The notes under the pieces were generated by a model, which worked only from the letters and a program-made list of their open reading frames with translations, was not told the origin of the DNA and did not search any database. From Phenylobacterium sp. Root1290 (lineage in GTDB: Bacteria; Pseudomonadota; Alphaproteobacteria; Caulobacterales; Caulobacteraceae), in contig NZ_LMEE01000001.1 of NCBI RefSeq assembly GCF_001425305.1, positions 1,050,216 to 1,114,215 of the forward strand: a stretch of 64,000 bases of DNA. Reading direction: 5' to 3'. Position numbers and translations under genes: made by a program. Below, piece after piece: positions 57,156-64,000 of this stretch (positions are counted from its first letter, which is position 1; each line of letters starts with the position of its first letter).

Positions 57156-58856
57156 CTAGATCTGCAGGCCAGGCTTTCGGCCGTGACGCCAATCGATCCG
57201 GCCGCCCTCCCCCAGGACGCCCGCCACGGTCTGGCCGAGGCGGCGGTCGAGGTCGGGCCGCCAGGGCACGAGGTGAAAGCCAAGCGCCCCCTCGATCATG
57301 GCGAAGCGGCCGGACGCGGCGTCGATCCTGCGCCGGTAGACGCCCTCGACGGCCTCGCCGGTCGCCGCGACCTGCCGCGCAAGTCCGCTCTGGCGCGCCA
57401 CAGCGGCGGCGACATCTTCCAGCTCGCGTTCTCGCAACGTCGAAAGCAGGTTCCGCGCGAAGATCAGCCGCGTCCCCTGACGCTTGGCCAGGCCTTCGCT
57501 CGTCAGGTGCTCACCACGGGCGACCAAGGCCTCCCTCACCTCCTGGCCGAAGCCGCGCTCGGCCAACCCCTCGCGCCCGTCCTTGGCGACCAGGCGGCGG
57601 TCGAGCCAGGTGGCGCCCCGGGCCGTGACCTGAGCATGAAGCGCCAAGTCCGAGCGGACCGAAAGAACAGACCGCCCATTCTCGAGGGCTCGCAATTCGA
57701 CAAGGCTCCCGATCGGCGCGTCGCTGGCGTCGTCGAGCGTGCGCAACGCGACGTGGTGTAGCCGGCCGTCCAGTCCCTCGATCGCCGCGTAGGCGCTGCC
57801 TCGCAGCTCATCGTCGTGGCCGCGCGCCGCAAGCCGTCCGACCACCTCGGTCGAGTTCAGTTCGATGTCGGATGGATCGAGCGCGCCGCCGCGTCCCGAC
57901 AACGCCGCATGTAGCCGCGCGATGACGTCGCCCTCCCGCCCCATCGCCCGCAGGACCTGCTCCGCATCCTGGGCAAGGCGCCAGCGGCCAACACCTTCGG
58001 CGCTCGCCAACCCCATCGATTCGAGTTTCCTCAAGCGTGCGATACGGGGCTGGTCTCCCTCGCCCGTGCGTCTCTGACGGGGCCGCAGGTCGACCACCCC
58101 ATCTTCGCCGGCCAAGCGGCGCAAACTCCTGTCGACGTCGGTCCAGCGGTTGGCCTCAACCTGGCGGGCCAGTTGCTCGGCGATCTCTTGCTGGCTCCGC
58201 GGCCCAAGCTCGAGCTGGACGAGCTCGCCGGCGCGCGCCCGCAGACCGTGGCTGATGTAGTCGCGGCTGATGACCAGATCGAAGCCGTCGTCGGTCCGAC
58301 CGCGGACAAGGATGTGAACGTGCGGGTGACCCGTGTTCCAATGGTCGATCGCCACCCAGTCGAGCCGTGTCCCCAAGTCCTTCTGCGCCTGTGCCATCAG
58401 CTCACGCGTGAACGCCTTCAGGTCGGCCATCTGCTCGCCGTCGTCGGGTGAGACGATAAAGCGGAAATGGTGGCGATCATCGGCGCAGCGCCCGGCGAAG
58501 GCGCCGCCGTCGGCGGCCTCCCCTTGAGCGTCGAACAGCCGCCCGCTTTGGCCGTCCTTGGTCACACCCTCGCGCTGCAGGTAATTCACATGCAGAGCCA
58601 AGGCGCCGGGCCGCGGCGAGTTGCGCACCACCCGCGCCTTCACCACCGCGCTGCGCGCGCCGTGCGCTTGTCCGTGACGAACCGCGAGGCTCGCCGCCCT
58701 GCCTCGTCCAAACCGACCTCTCGGACTTGCCGGCGTGCTCGCCAGACCTCCAGCACGGGTCGCGGCAGCCAGGGCTTCCCCGACGAACGTCCGCCGGGAC
58801 CTGCGTTGGTCGCCGATGCGTCCTGGCCGGACCTCGAAGGGCCAATCATCAGTCAC
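57156..58856 (-). CDS. rlxS: MOBP relaxase of the RlxS / DUF3363 type
   Basis: The relaxase nicks oriT and pilots the strand to the recipient. In the 566 residues, the catalytic Tyr92 lies in ALHVNYLQREGVTKDG and the metal His cluster in DHWNTGHPHVHILVRG (His177, His179, His181). The C-terminal half carries DUF3363. The start is a GTG at 58856 with GAGG just upstream; the frame is closed by a stop about 25 codons before it. A candidate nic site lies 145 bases upstream. It is followed by traG. Confidence 0.94.
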   Translation of the reverse strand: MTDDWPFEVRPGRIGDQRRSRRTFVGEALAAATRAGGLASTPASPRGRFGRGRAASLAVRHGQAHGARSAVVKARVVRNSPRPGALALHVNYLQREGVTKDGQSGRLFDAQGEAADGGAFAGRCADDRHHFRFIVSPDDGEQMADLKAFTRELMAQAQKDLGTRLDWVAIDHWNTGHPHVHILVRGRTDDGFDLVISRDYISHGLRARAGELVQLELGPRSQQEIAEQLARQVEANRWTDVDRSLRRLAGEDGVVDLRPRQRRTGEGDQPRIARLRKLESMGLASAEGVGRWRLAQDAEQVLRAMGREGDVIARLHAALSGRGGALDPSDIELNSTEVVGRLAARGHDDELRGSAYAAIEGLDGRLHHVALRTLDDASDAPIGSLVELRALENGRSVLSVRSDLALHAQVTARGATWLDRRLVAKDGREGLAERGFGQEVREALVARGEHLTSEGLAKRQGTRLIFARNLLSTLRERELEDVAAAVARQSGLARQVAATGEAVEGVYRRRIDAASGRFAMIEGALGFHLVPWRPDLDRRLGQTVAGVLGEGGRIDWRHGRKPGLQI

Positions 58857-58982
58857 GACGGCCTCGCGAGGCGCGCCAAGCGCCAGCCGCGCCAGCTCTT
58901 CCGCCGCAACGCAGGCTGCGCGCGGGATTCACACATCGCCCTAGCGCGATGATTTTACTCAGCTCCTTCCCACATCCACCCC

Positions 58983-59010
58983 GCCGCACCTCGCGGCTTT
59001 TATCCTGCCC
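58983..59010 (+). other. oriT: Candidate origin of transfer (oriT) with nic sequence
   Basis: On the plus strand TATCCTGCCC (59001-59010) matches the nic core of the IncP/MOBP family, in which the cut falls after the G of ATCCTG. Three bases before it is a perfect inverted repeat GCCGC-acctc-GCGGC (58983-58997), as expected for relaxase binding. It lies in the 246-base non-coding gap between the relaxase and the transglycosylase genes. The cut would then lie between 59007 and 59008. Confidence 0.7.
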
Positions 59011-59102
59011 TCCCTCGAATCCGAGAGCACCACGCCCCCTCCTCCCGAAACCCCAGCCCTTGAATCCCGGACTCATCGCTGCCCCCTGAGGAACCAGGCC
59101 CC

Positions 59103-59702
59103 TCATGGCGCGGCCTCCGCCGTAGCGGGGCGGGCCACGAACAGTCCGCTTGCCGCGGTCTGGCGGCTGACGAATAACATCGGCCCATGAGCCTGCTCTG
59201 AGGGCCTGCCTGCAGACTGCTCATCAGGCGCCTTGGGATTTCCGGCTGCGGCGATCAGCGGAGCCAGAGCCGCCACATAGGCCCGTGTCTCGGCCGGCAA
59301 CGGACGGCCCGCGAGATAGGCCTCGTAGCGCGCCGGCCCTGCATTGTAGGCGGCCAGGAAGCCGGGCGCGCCGAAACGTTCGTGCATCTCTCGCAGGTAG
59401 GCTGCGCCGGCCAGAATGTTGTCGCGCGGAAGAAATGGGTCCTCACCCAACCCATGTCGGGCCCTGAGCTCCGCATAGGTCTGCGGCATCACCTGCATGA
59501 GGCCCATGGCCCCGGCCCGCGAAACAGCCTGCGGCCGGAACGCGCTCTCAGCACGCATCACCGCCCAGATCCAGGCTTGCGGCAGGCCAAAGCGCCCGGC
59601 GGCCTCCTGCACGAAAGCTTCGTGCGGGGAGGCCTCTTCAGCCGCGCTCGGGCCGCCCGCGGCTGCGACAGAGAGCACGGCGGCGAGCAGGACGCTCCGC
59701 AT
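59103..59702 (-). CDS. Lytic transglycosylase (TrbN/VirB1-like)
   Basis: A 199-residue exported SLT-type muramidase that opens the wall for the mating channel. A signal peptide (MRSVLLAAVLSVAAAGGPSA) precedes the domain. The catalytic Glu52 lies in AVMRAESAFRP, followed by GLMQVMPQTYAELR and FLAAYNAGPARYEAYL. The last 45 residues are low complexity. It abuts traF (one base apart) and is probably in one operon with it. Confidence 0.93.
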   Translation of the reverse strand: MRSVLLAAVLSVAAAGGPSAAEEASPHEAFVQEAAGRFGLPQAWIWAVMRAESAFRPQAVSRAGAMGLMQVMPQTYAELRARHGLGEDPFLPRDNILAGAAYLREMHERFGAPGFLAAYNAGPARYEAYLAGRPLPAETRAYVAALAPLIAAAGNPKAPDEQSAGRPSEQAHGPMLFVSRQTAASGLFVARPATAEAAP

Positions 59703-59703
59703 C

Positions 59704-60240
59704 CTACCGCTGGCCCTTTAGCCAGACCGGACGCGCCGGCCCGACCACAGAGTTGGCGGGGAGCGGCCCGAAGTAGCGGCTGTCGAGCGAGCCCTCGACG
59801 GCAGTCAGGACGAAAATCTCGCCCGCAACCAAGCGACGACAGCCGCGCCAGACCGGCAGCGGCTGTCCAACTTGGTCAGCGTCCTGCGCGCGGGCCACCA
59901 GCGCCCCGTCGAGACTGACCACAGCGCCCGAGCGGCAGGCCACGCTGGGTTCGACCGCCGCTAGTTGTTTGACGAGCACCGCGCCGGTCGGAAGATATCC
60001 ACGCTGGTCGAGCCATCCTGCGAGGGTGGCGGGCGGCGCCACGGCCACCCAATCTCCCACCTTCGCAGGACGCGACGGCTGCACGCGATAGAGCCCGACC
60101 GGCGCGCTCTGCGTGGCGTTCCAGACCCACCGCGGCGGGCCTGACGACGGAGCCGCCAGCAGGCCGAGCGCGCCCAGGCCGAGGGCGAATATGCACGCAG
60201 CGTGCGCGTTCGGCCGCCGGACTAGGCGCGCAGCGATCAC
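59704..60240 (-). CDS. traF: TraF-type S26 family signal peptidase
   Basis: TraF is a serine peptidase that in RP4 trims and cyclises the TrbC pilin. The 178 residues have one N-terminal membrane segment (CIFALGLGALGLLAA), the catalytic Ser45 in NATQSAPVGLYRV and Lys91 in GAVLVKQLAAV, plus FGPLPANSVVGPARPVW at the end. The start is a GTG that overlaps the HTH gene stop as GTGA. Confidence 0.92.
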   Translation of the reverse strand: MIAARLVRRPNAHAACIFALGLGALGLLAAPSSGPPRWVWNATQSAPVGLYRVQPSRPAKVGDWVAVAPPATLAGWLDQRGYLPTGAVLVKQLAAVEPSVACRSGAVVSLDGALVARAQDADQVGQPLPVWRGCRRLVAGEIFVLTAVEGSLDSRYFGPLPANSVVGPARPVWLKGQR

Positions 60241-60509
60241 GGCCGGACGCCTTCGAACGGGAGGCTGGGACGGCGCGCGGGCCGCACGACGCCGACCCCG
60301 GGATCGCTTGTCGAAACCCGCGAGCCGCGGTCGGCCCAGGCCTGCAGTTCGGCCATGGCGTAGACCACCCGGCCACCGATCTTCTTGTAGGACGGCCCCG
60401 TGCCGAAGGTGCGGTGCTTCTCCAGCGTTCGGCCCGACAATCCGAGGAAGCGGGCGGCCTCCGGCGTGCGCAGCAGGCGCGGCGGCAATGGCGTGTTTTG
60501 GTCTGACAT
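60237..60509 (-). CDS. Helix-turn-helix (AlpA/MerR-like) DNA-binding protein
   Basis: A 90-residue protein from the ATG at 60509 (MSDQNTPLPPRLLRTPEAAR). The winged-helix motif RTPEAARFLGLSGRTLEKHRTFGTGPSYKKIGGRVVYAMAELQAW matches the HTH_17/excisionase group. The gene next to traF in this ICE family usually has this domain. It could control transfer genes or act as excisionase, though it lies far from int. Confidence 0.85.
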   Translation of the reverse strand: MSDQNTPLPPRLLRTPEAARFLGLSGRTLEKHRTFGTGPSYKKIGGRVVYAMAELQAWADRGSRVSTSDPGVGVVRPARRPSLPFEGVRP

Positions 60510-60687
60510 CTCAGCGCTCCGAGACATTGCGGTGAGCGCGGGGAGCACGGAGCTCCCGGCGCCTGGCAAGCCTCGCTCGGCGCGAATCGGCGAGGGATGG
60601 CGAAGGGCTTCGAACGCGCCCGTCCCATCCGCCACGCCGCGACGGCCCTGCGCCCGACGCCGGACGCAGGGACCGCCCCGACGCCGT

Positions 60688-61596
60688 TCAGACCTGCCGG
60701 GCGTGCAGGTAGTCGCAGGCCCTCTGGGCGTGGGCCGCGGCGGTGAAGATGAAGCGCGGCTGCGCCTTCAGGACGCCCAGCCAGTGACCAAGATAGGCCG
60801 CATGGTCGGAGCGCGGGGTCAGTTCCAGCCCGAGGTCGGCGCAGAGAAACGCCGCGCCAAGTTCGGCGACCAGTTCCTCGCGGGCATAGCCTTCGTCGCC
60901 GAAGCGCGTGCGTCCGAAGTCACGGTCGAGGCGCGCCGGATGGCGCGTCCAGTGCGTGCACTCGTGCGCCAGGGTCGCGTAGTAGCTTTCAGGATCGTCG
61001 AAGGCCTCGAACGGCGGCAACTGCACGCGGTCTTCATGGACGCTGTAGAACGCCATGTCCCCGCCGTGCCGGATGTCGGCGCCGACGGCCGCGAAGAACG
61101 CCTCGGCCCGATCGATCCGCTGGGCCGGGTCGAGGCGGGGCGCTGCGAGCGCATGGTAGCGCGCCGGCAAGCCGTCGACCTGCTCGACGTTGAAGACCGT
61201 GTAGGCCTTCAGAAAGCCGATCTGGCGCTCGATGTCCTCGCCGCCATCGCCCGTCTCCGTGCGAGTGATGTGGTTGGCGTAGACCACGGTGGCGCCCTTC
61301 TCGCCCTTGCGGACGGCGCCGCCGGCGGCGAGCGCCTGGCGGAAGGTCATCCAGATCGGCGCGACGTAGCCCCGCGCGATCGCCTGGCTCCAGAGCAGCA
61401 GGACGTTGATCCCGCTGTAGGGTTGGCCGGTGAAGCGCAGCGGCCGGGTGACGGCGCCGGCCGGATGGCTGGCCGACCAGGGCTTGGCCCAGGACCGAAC
61501 ATTGGTCTCAAGGTCGGCGACGATGGCGTCGGTGACGCGGGTGTAGAGATCCTGCCGCGGGCCTTGCGGGCGAGCGGGAGCGGTGGGGCGCGACAT
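60688..61596 (-). CDS. ardC: ArdC-type antirestriction protein
   Basis: ArdC proteins bind single-stranded DNA and protect incoming plasmid DNA from host restriction. The 302 residues have the N-terminal DUF1738 domain (LYTRVTDAIVADLETNVRSW ... PYSGINVLLLW) and a C-terminal zincin-like domain with HECTH (211-215) followed by HPARLDRDFG. It lies on the side of oriT that should enter the recipient first, which fits early protection. Confidence 0.92.
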   Translation of the reverse strand: MSRPTAPARPQGPRQDLYTRVTDAIVADLETNVRSWAKPWSASHPAGAVTRPLRFTGQPYSGINVLLLWSQAIARGYVAPIWMTFRQALAAGGAVRKGEKGATVVYANHITRTETGDGGEDIERQIGFLKAYTVFNVEQVDGLPARYHALAAPRLDPAQRIDRAEAFFAAVGADIRHGGDMAFYSVHEDRVQLPPFEAFDDPESYYATLAHECTHWTRHPARLDRDFGRTRFGDEGYAREELVAELGAAFLCADLGLELTPRSDHAAYLGHWLGVLKAQPRFIFTAAAHAQRACDYLHARQV

Positions 61597-61666
61597 GGCG
61601 GCCTCCGATGTTCAGGGATGTGATGAAGTCCGCCGCCCGGGCGCTCGCCCAGGCGGCGGCGTGGGG

Positions 61667-61978
61667 TCATTCGGCGTTGCGGCTGCGCGACCAGATCAGG
61701 ACGTAGCCTTCGTCGGCGTCGACCAGCGAGGCGTAGATCGGCGCCGGGAAGCTGGGGTCGTCCAGCTTGACCGAGAGGTAGTCGCGGTTCTCCTTCGAGG
61801 TCTTCTTCCAGGCCGCGCCGAACTCGGTCTGGCCGGTGAAGATGCGGTAGTCGGGGCCCTTGTCGTTCTCCTTCTCGGCGGGCCGGAAGACCGCGGCCTT
61901 GACGTTGAGCGTGAGGGTCTTGATGTCGCCGCGGATCGAGCTGTCCTCGTGCTTGGCGAAGGCGCCGATGGTGGCCAT
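61667..61978 (-). CDS. DUF736 domain protein
   Basis: A 103-residue protein, [20 protein letters not shown]..., of the DUF736 family, present next to ardC in many alphaproteobacterial conjugative elements and plasmids. Conserved segments are [15 protein letters not shown] and [20 protein letters not shown] good ribosome site (GGAGA) precedes the ATG at 61978. Its function is unknown. Confidence 0.92.
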   Translation of the reverse strand: MATIGAFAKHEDSSIRGDIKTLTLNVKAAVFRPAEKENDKGPDYRIFTGQTEFGAAWKKTSKENRDYLSVKLDDPSFPAPIYASLVDADEGYVLIWSRSRNAE

Positions 61979-62565
61979 GGGAAGTCTCCGTTCTGTGCGG
62001 GCCGCGCCCATCGCGGCCTCGTGGCGATCGCCAGGACGGGGCGGCCGGCGTGGCGCAGCCTTCAGGCCCGCAGCGCAGCGGAGGACGGCGCGGGCAGGCT
62101 TCTTTGCCTCGCGAGGAATGACGCCGCAGGCGACAGGGGAAAGAAGCCGGCCGCGCCGTTGGGCCGCGCCGGGCGATCCGGCCAGATCACGCCAAGAGGA
62201 CGCGAGGGGACGGCCCGCCGTTGAGCGAAGATCCATGTCCGCCAGCGAGGCGTCGCCGAGTGACGGTCAGTTCGTTTGCGGAAGATAGCGAGCGCGTGCG
62301 CGGACGCAGGCCACGTGCGGCCCGCCGAGGAGGACGGCGACAGACCTGGCGACCAGGGCGCGGCCTGGCCGAGTTCGGTGCGCATGGAGGACCGGCTGAG
62401 TGGAGACGTGGCGCACAGAGGGATCAGCTGGACGATCTGGTCTGGCGCTGGCCGCGCCGTGTCGTCGGCGTGACCGATGGGGAGGCCACGGCGCGCGGAC
62501 GCTCGCGCGATGCAACGCACGGGCGCCGTGGCCGGGGCGTCCCGGCCACGGGCCATACCCATCCC
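61979..62565. other. Unassigned 587 bases between DUF736 and ParB-like genes
   Basis: No convincing gene is seen. All frames of moderate length (for example minus 62062-62562) are Arg/Pro/Ser-rich and lack family similarity or ribosome sites. The region is likely to hold the promoter of the ardC-side operon. Short palindromes such as GGGGCGTCCCGGCCACGGGCC are GC-rich noise at this composition. Confidence 0.4.
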
Positions 62566-64000
62566 CTAAGCGGCGAGGTCGGGCGCGGTCTGCGGCTCGC
62601 CGGAAGCCTCACAGGCACGCAGCAGGATCGGCAGCCAACCGGCTTCCAGGACCAGAGGCTCGGCCGCTTCGATCAGTTCGGGCTTGCGCAGGCCCGCAAG
62701 CCGCTCTGCGGCCTCGGAGCCCGCCGCTTCGCGCACCGCCTGCACGATCTGCGCCTTGGTGACGCGCCCGAGGTAGCGGCGCGCATCGGCGCGCCAATCG
62801 CCAGTCATCGAGAGCCCGACCGACGCGGCCAGGGCGTCGGCATGCCGAAGGGCCAGGGCGCGGCCACGCCATCCGCGCACAGCATCGGCGGTGAGCGCGA
62901 CGCAGTGAGCGAGCAGGCTGGCGCGGCTGTCGCTGTCGAGGTCGAGGACGAAGGCCCAGACGAGCGCCGCGTCCTGCGGCATTTGCCGCGCCCAGGTTTC
63001 GTGACGCGCGGCGATCCTGCGCGCCGCCGGACCGTCGTCGATCTGAGGCGCCTCAGCCTCCAGGCCGCGCGACGTCAGACGCACGTCCAGGCAGGTGGCG
63101 CCAGAGCCAGGAAAGAACGTCGCCAGGACCAGGGCGTGAAGCAGGGCGATCTGAGCCACGTCCGGGTGTTCGGCCAAGGCGTCGCGGAGCGAGGCGGTGC
63201 GATAGGCGGTGAGTTCGGCGATCAGCCGGTCGGGCAGCGGCGCGCCCTCCCCGTCGTCTTCGTCCTGGTCCAACTCATCGGATGGCGGATCGTAGATGGT
63301 CTCACCGTCATCGCCGAGCGCGTCCTCCTCGGATTCGGGTGGGGGCGCGGCGTCCGCCGGACGAATGAAGCCGCGCTCGATCCGTGCCTGGCCGTCATGG
63401 CCAAGCATGACGAAGAGCCCGCCTCGGGCGATCTCGTCGACGTCATAGGCATAGGGCTCGCCGAACGCTTCCAGCGCCGTGTCGATCTCCTTGAGCCGCG
63501 CCTCGGCGTCCGGGGGAAGCTCATCGAGGTCCGCGAAGCGCTCGACCAGCCCGTCGTATTCGGCGCTGAGGGCTTCGATCTGGGCCGCATCCTCTGCGCT
63601 TCGCTCAACCTGATGCGGATAGACCCGCGCAAAGCCGTGGCCGGTCGGATAGTCCAGATGCGCCTCGCCCCACTTCCAGCCCTCGTCCGCGCGCAACTCC
63701 TCGGCCAAGGCGGCGAGCTTTTGCATGACCAAGGCGTCGAGCAGCGCCACGTCGTCGAGCCAGCCGCCACGGTCATCGGTGAAGAGGTCGCGGGTCAGCG
63801 TGCCGCCCGCCTCGACATAGGCCTCGGCGCCGACGAACTGCGCGCGCCGGTCGCTGGCGGCGACCTTGGCGGTGGTGAGGGCCGCGCGGATGTAGGCCGG
63901 CGAGCGGTTGTAGCTGAGCTGCTCATAGACCTGCTCCTGGCGGGCACGGTCGTCGGTGACCGCGAACGCCATCAGTTGGTCCAGGCCGAGGTCTTCGGCC
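62566..64000 (-). CDS. ParB/RepB-like protein of the ICE (C-terminal part, cut by window edge)
   Basis: An open frame of 478 codons running off the right edge, so the N-terminal ParB nuclease-like domain is not visible. The segment LGLDQLMAFAVTDDRARQEQVYEQLSYN matches the helical part after the ParB domain in the large (about 650-720 residue) ParB proteins of alphaproteobacterial ICEs. A charged acidic stretch (ESEEDALGDDGETIY) lies in the middle. The C-terminus (VTKAQIVQAVREAAG) is a conserved helical region. A role in DNA maintenance or regulation is inferred. Confidence 0.88.
   Translation of the reverse strand, partial: AEDLGLDQLMAFAVTDDRARQEQVYEQLSYNRSPAYIRAALTTAKVAASDRRAQFVGAEAYVEAGGTLTRDLFTDDRGGWLDDVALLDALVMQKLAALAEELRADEGWKWGEAHLDYPTGHGFARVYPHQVERSAEDAAQIEALSAEYDGLVERFADLDELPPDAEARLKEIDTALEAFGEPYAYDVDEIARGGLFVMLGHDGQARIERGFIRPADAAPPPESEEDALGDDGETIYDPPSDELDQDEDDGEGAPLPDRLIAELTAYRTASLRDALAEHPDVAQIALLHALVLATFFPGSGATCLDVRLTSRGLEAEAPQIDDGPAARRIAARHETWARQMPQDAALVWAFVLDLDSDSRASLLAHCVALTADAVRGWRGRALALRHADALAASVGLSMTGDWRADARRYLGRVTKAQIVQAVREAAGSEAAERLAGLRKPELIEAAEPLVLEAGWLPILLRACEASGEPQTAPDLAA

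Noticed and set aside
62062..62562. 166-residue minus-strand ORF between DUF736 and ParB-like genes
   Set aside because: Low-complexity Arg/Pro/Ser sequence without domain or ribosome site.

Overview
The window is GC-rich DNA, almost certainly from an alphaproteobacterium of the Caulobacterales (Caulobacter/Phenylobacterium-like). Evidence is the content and order of the division and cell-wall (dcw) cluster, a long Pro/Ala-rich linker in FtsZ, an alphaproteobacterial LexA box (GTTC-N7-GTTC) before recN, a CtrA-type box (TTAA-N7-TTAAC) before ftsZ, and a PEP-CTERM protein. The genus is inferred, not proven.

Region 1 (1-28.6 kb) is the chromosomal core. Nearly all genes are on the minus strand, so transcription runs from high to low coordinates: rnpB, then mraZ-rsmH-ftsL-ftsI-murE-murF-mraY-murD, ftsW-murG-murC-murB, an M28 peptidase-ddl-ftsQ-ftsA, ftsZ, lpxC, bamD, recN and the 5' part of ligA. 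Most junctions are 1-8 base stop/start overlaps, indicating translational coupling. Plus-strand genes interrupt the cluster: a methyltransferase between ftsW and murD, a PEP-CTERM protein between murB and the M28 peptidase, and a GNAT acetyltransferase between ftsZ and lpxC. Regulatory sites seen are MraZ boxes, an rnpB promoter, a CtrA box, a LexA box and several terminators and dyads.

Region 2 (28.6-42.4 kb) is ordinary chromosome: a short-chain dehydrogenase, an AmpD-type amidase with GNAT and EamA partners, a gamma carbonic anhydrase, a VOC protein, a DnaQ-like exonuclease, a pair of acyl-CoA dehydrogenases, an endonuclease/exonuclease/phosphatase protein, a phospholipase D, a thioesterase, a DUF1289 protein, a retropepsin-like protease and dusA.

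Region 3 (42.4 kb to the right edge) is an integrative and conjugative element (ICE) that appears to be inserted at the 5' end of dusA. It has a tyrosine integrase, a higBA toxin-antitoxin pair with twin operators, a complete trb mating-pair operon (trbB-C-D-E-J-K-L-F-G-I plus a DUF2274 gene), CopG, TraG coupling protein, an RlxS-like MOBP relaxase, a candidate oriT with an IncP-like nic sequence, a lytic transglycosylase, a TraF peptidase, an HTH protein, ArdC antirestriction protein, a DUF736 protein and a ParB-like protein cut by the window edge. From the predicted nick, transfer would carry the TraF/ArdC/ParB side in first and the relaxase/trb side last. The far attachment site is outside the window. 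A 1.5 kb segment between copG and trbB, genes usually adjacent in this ICE family, holds two small unknown genes and is the least explained part of the window.
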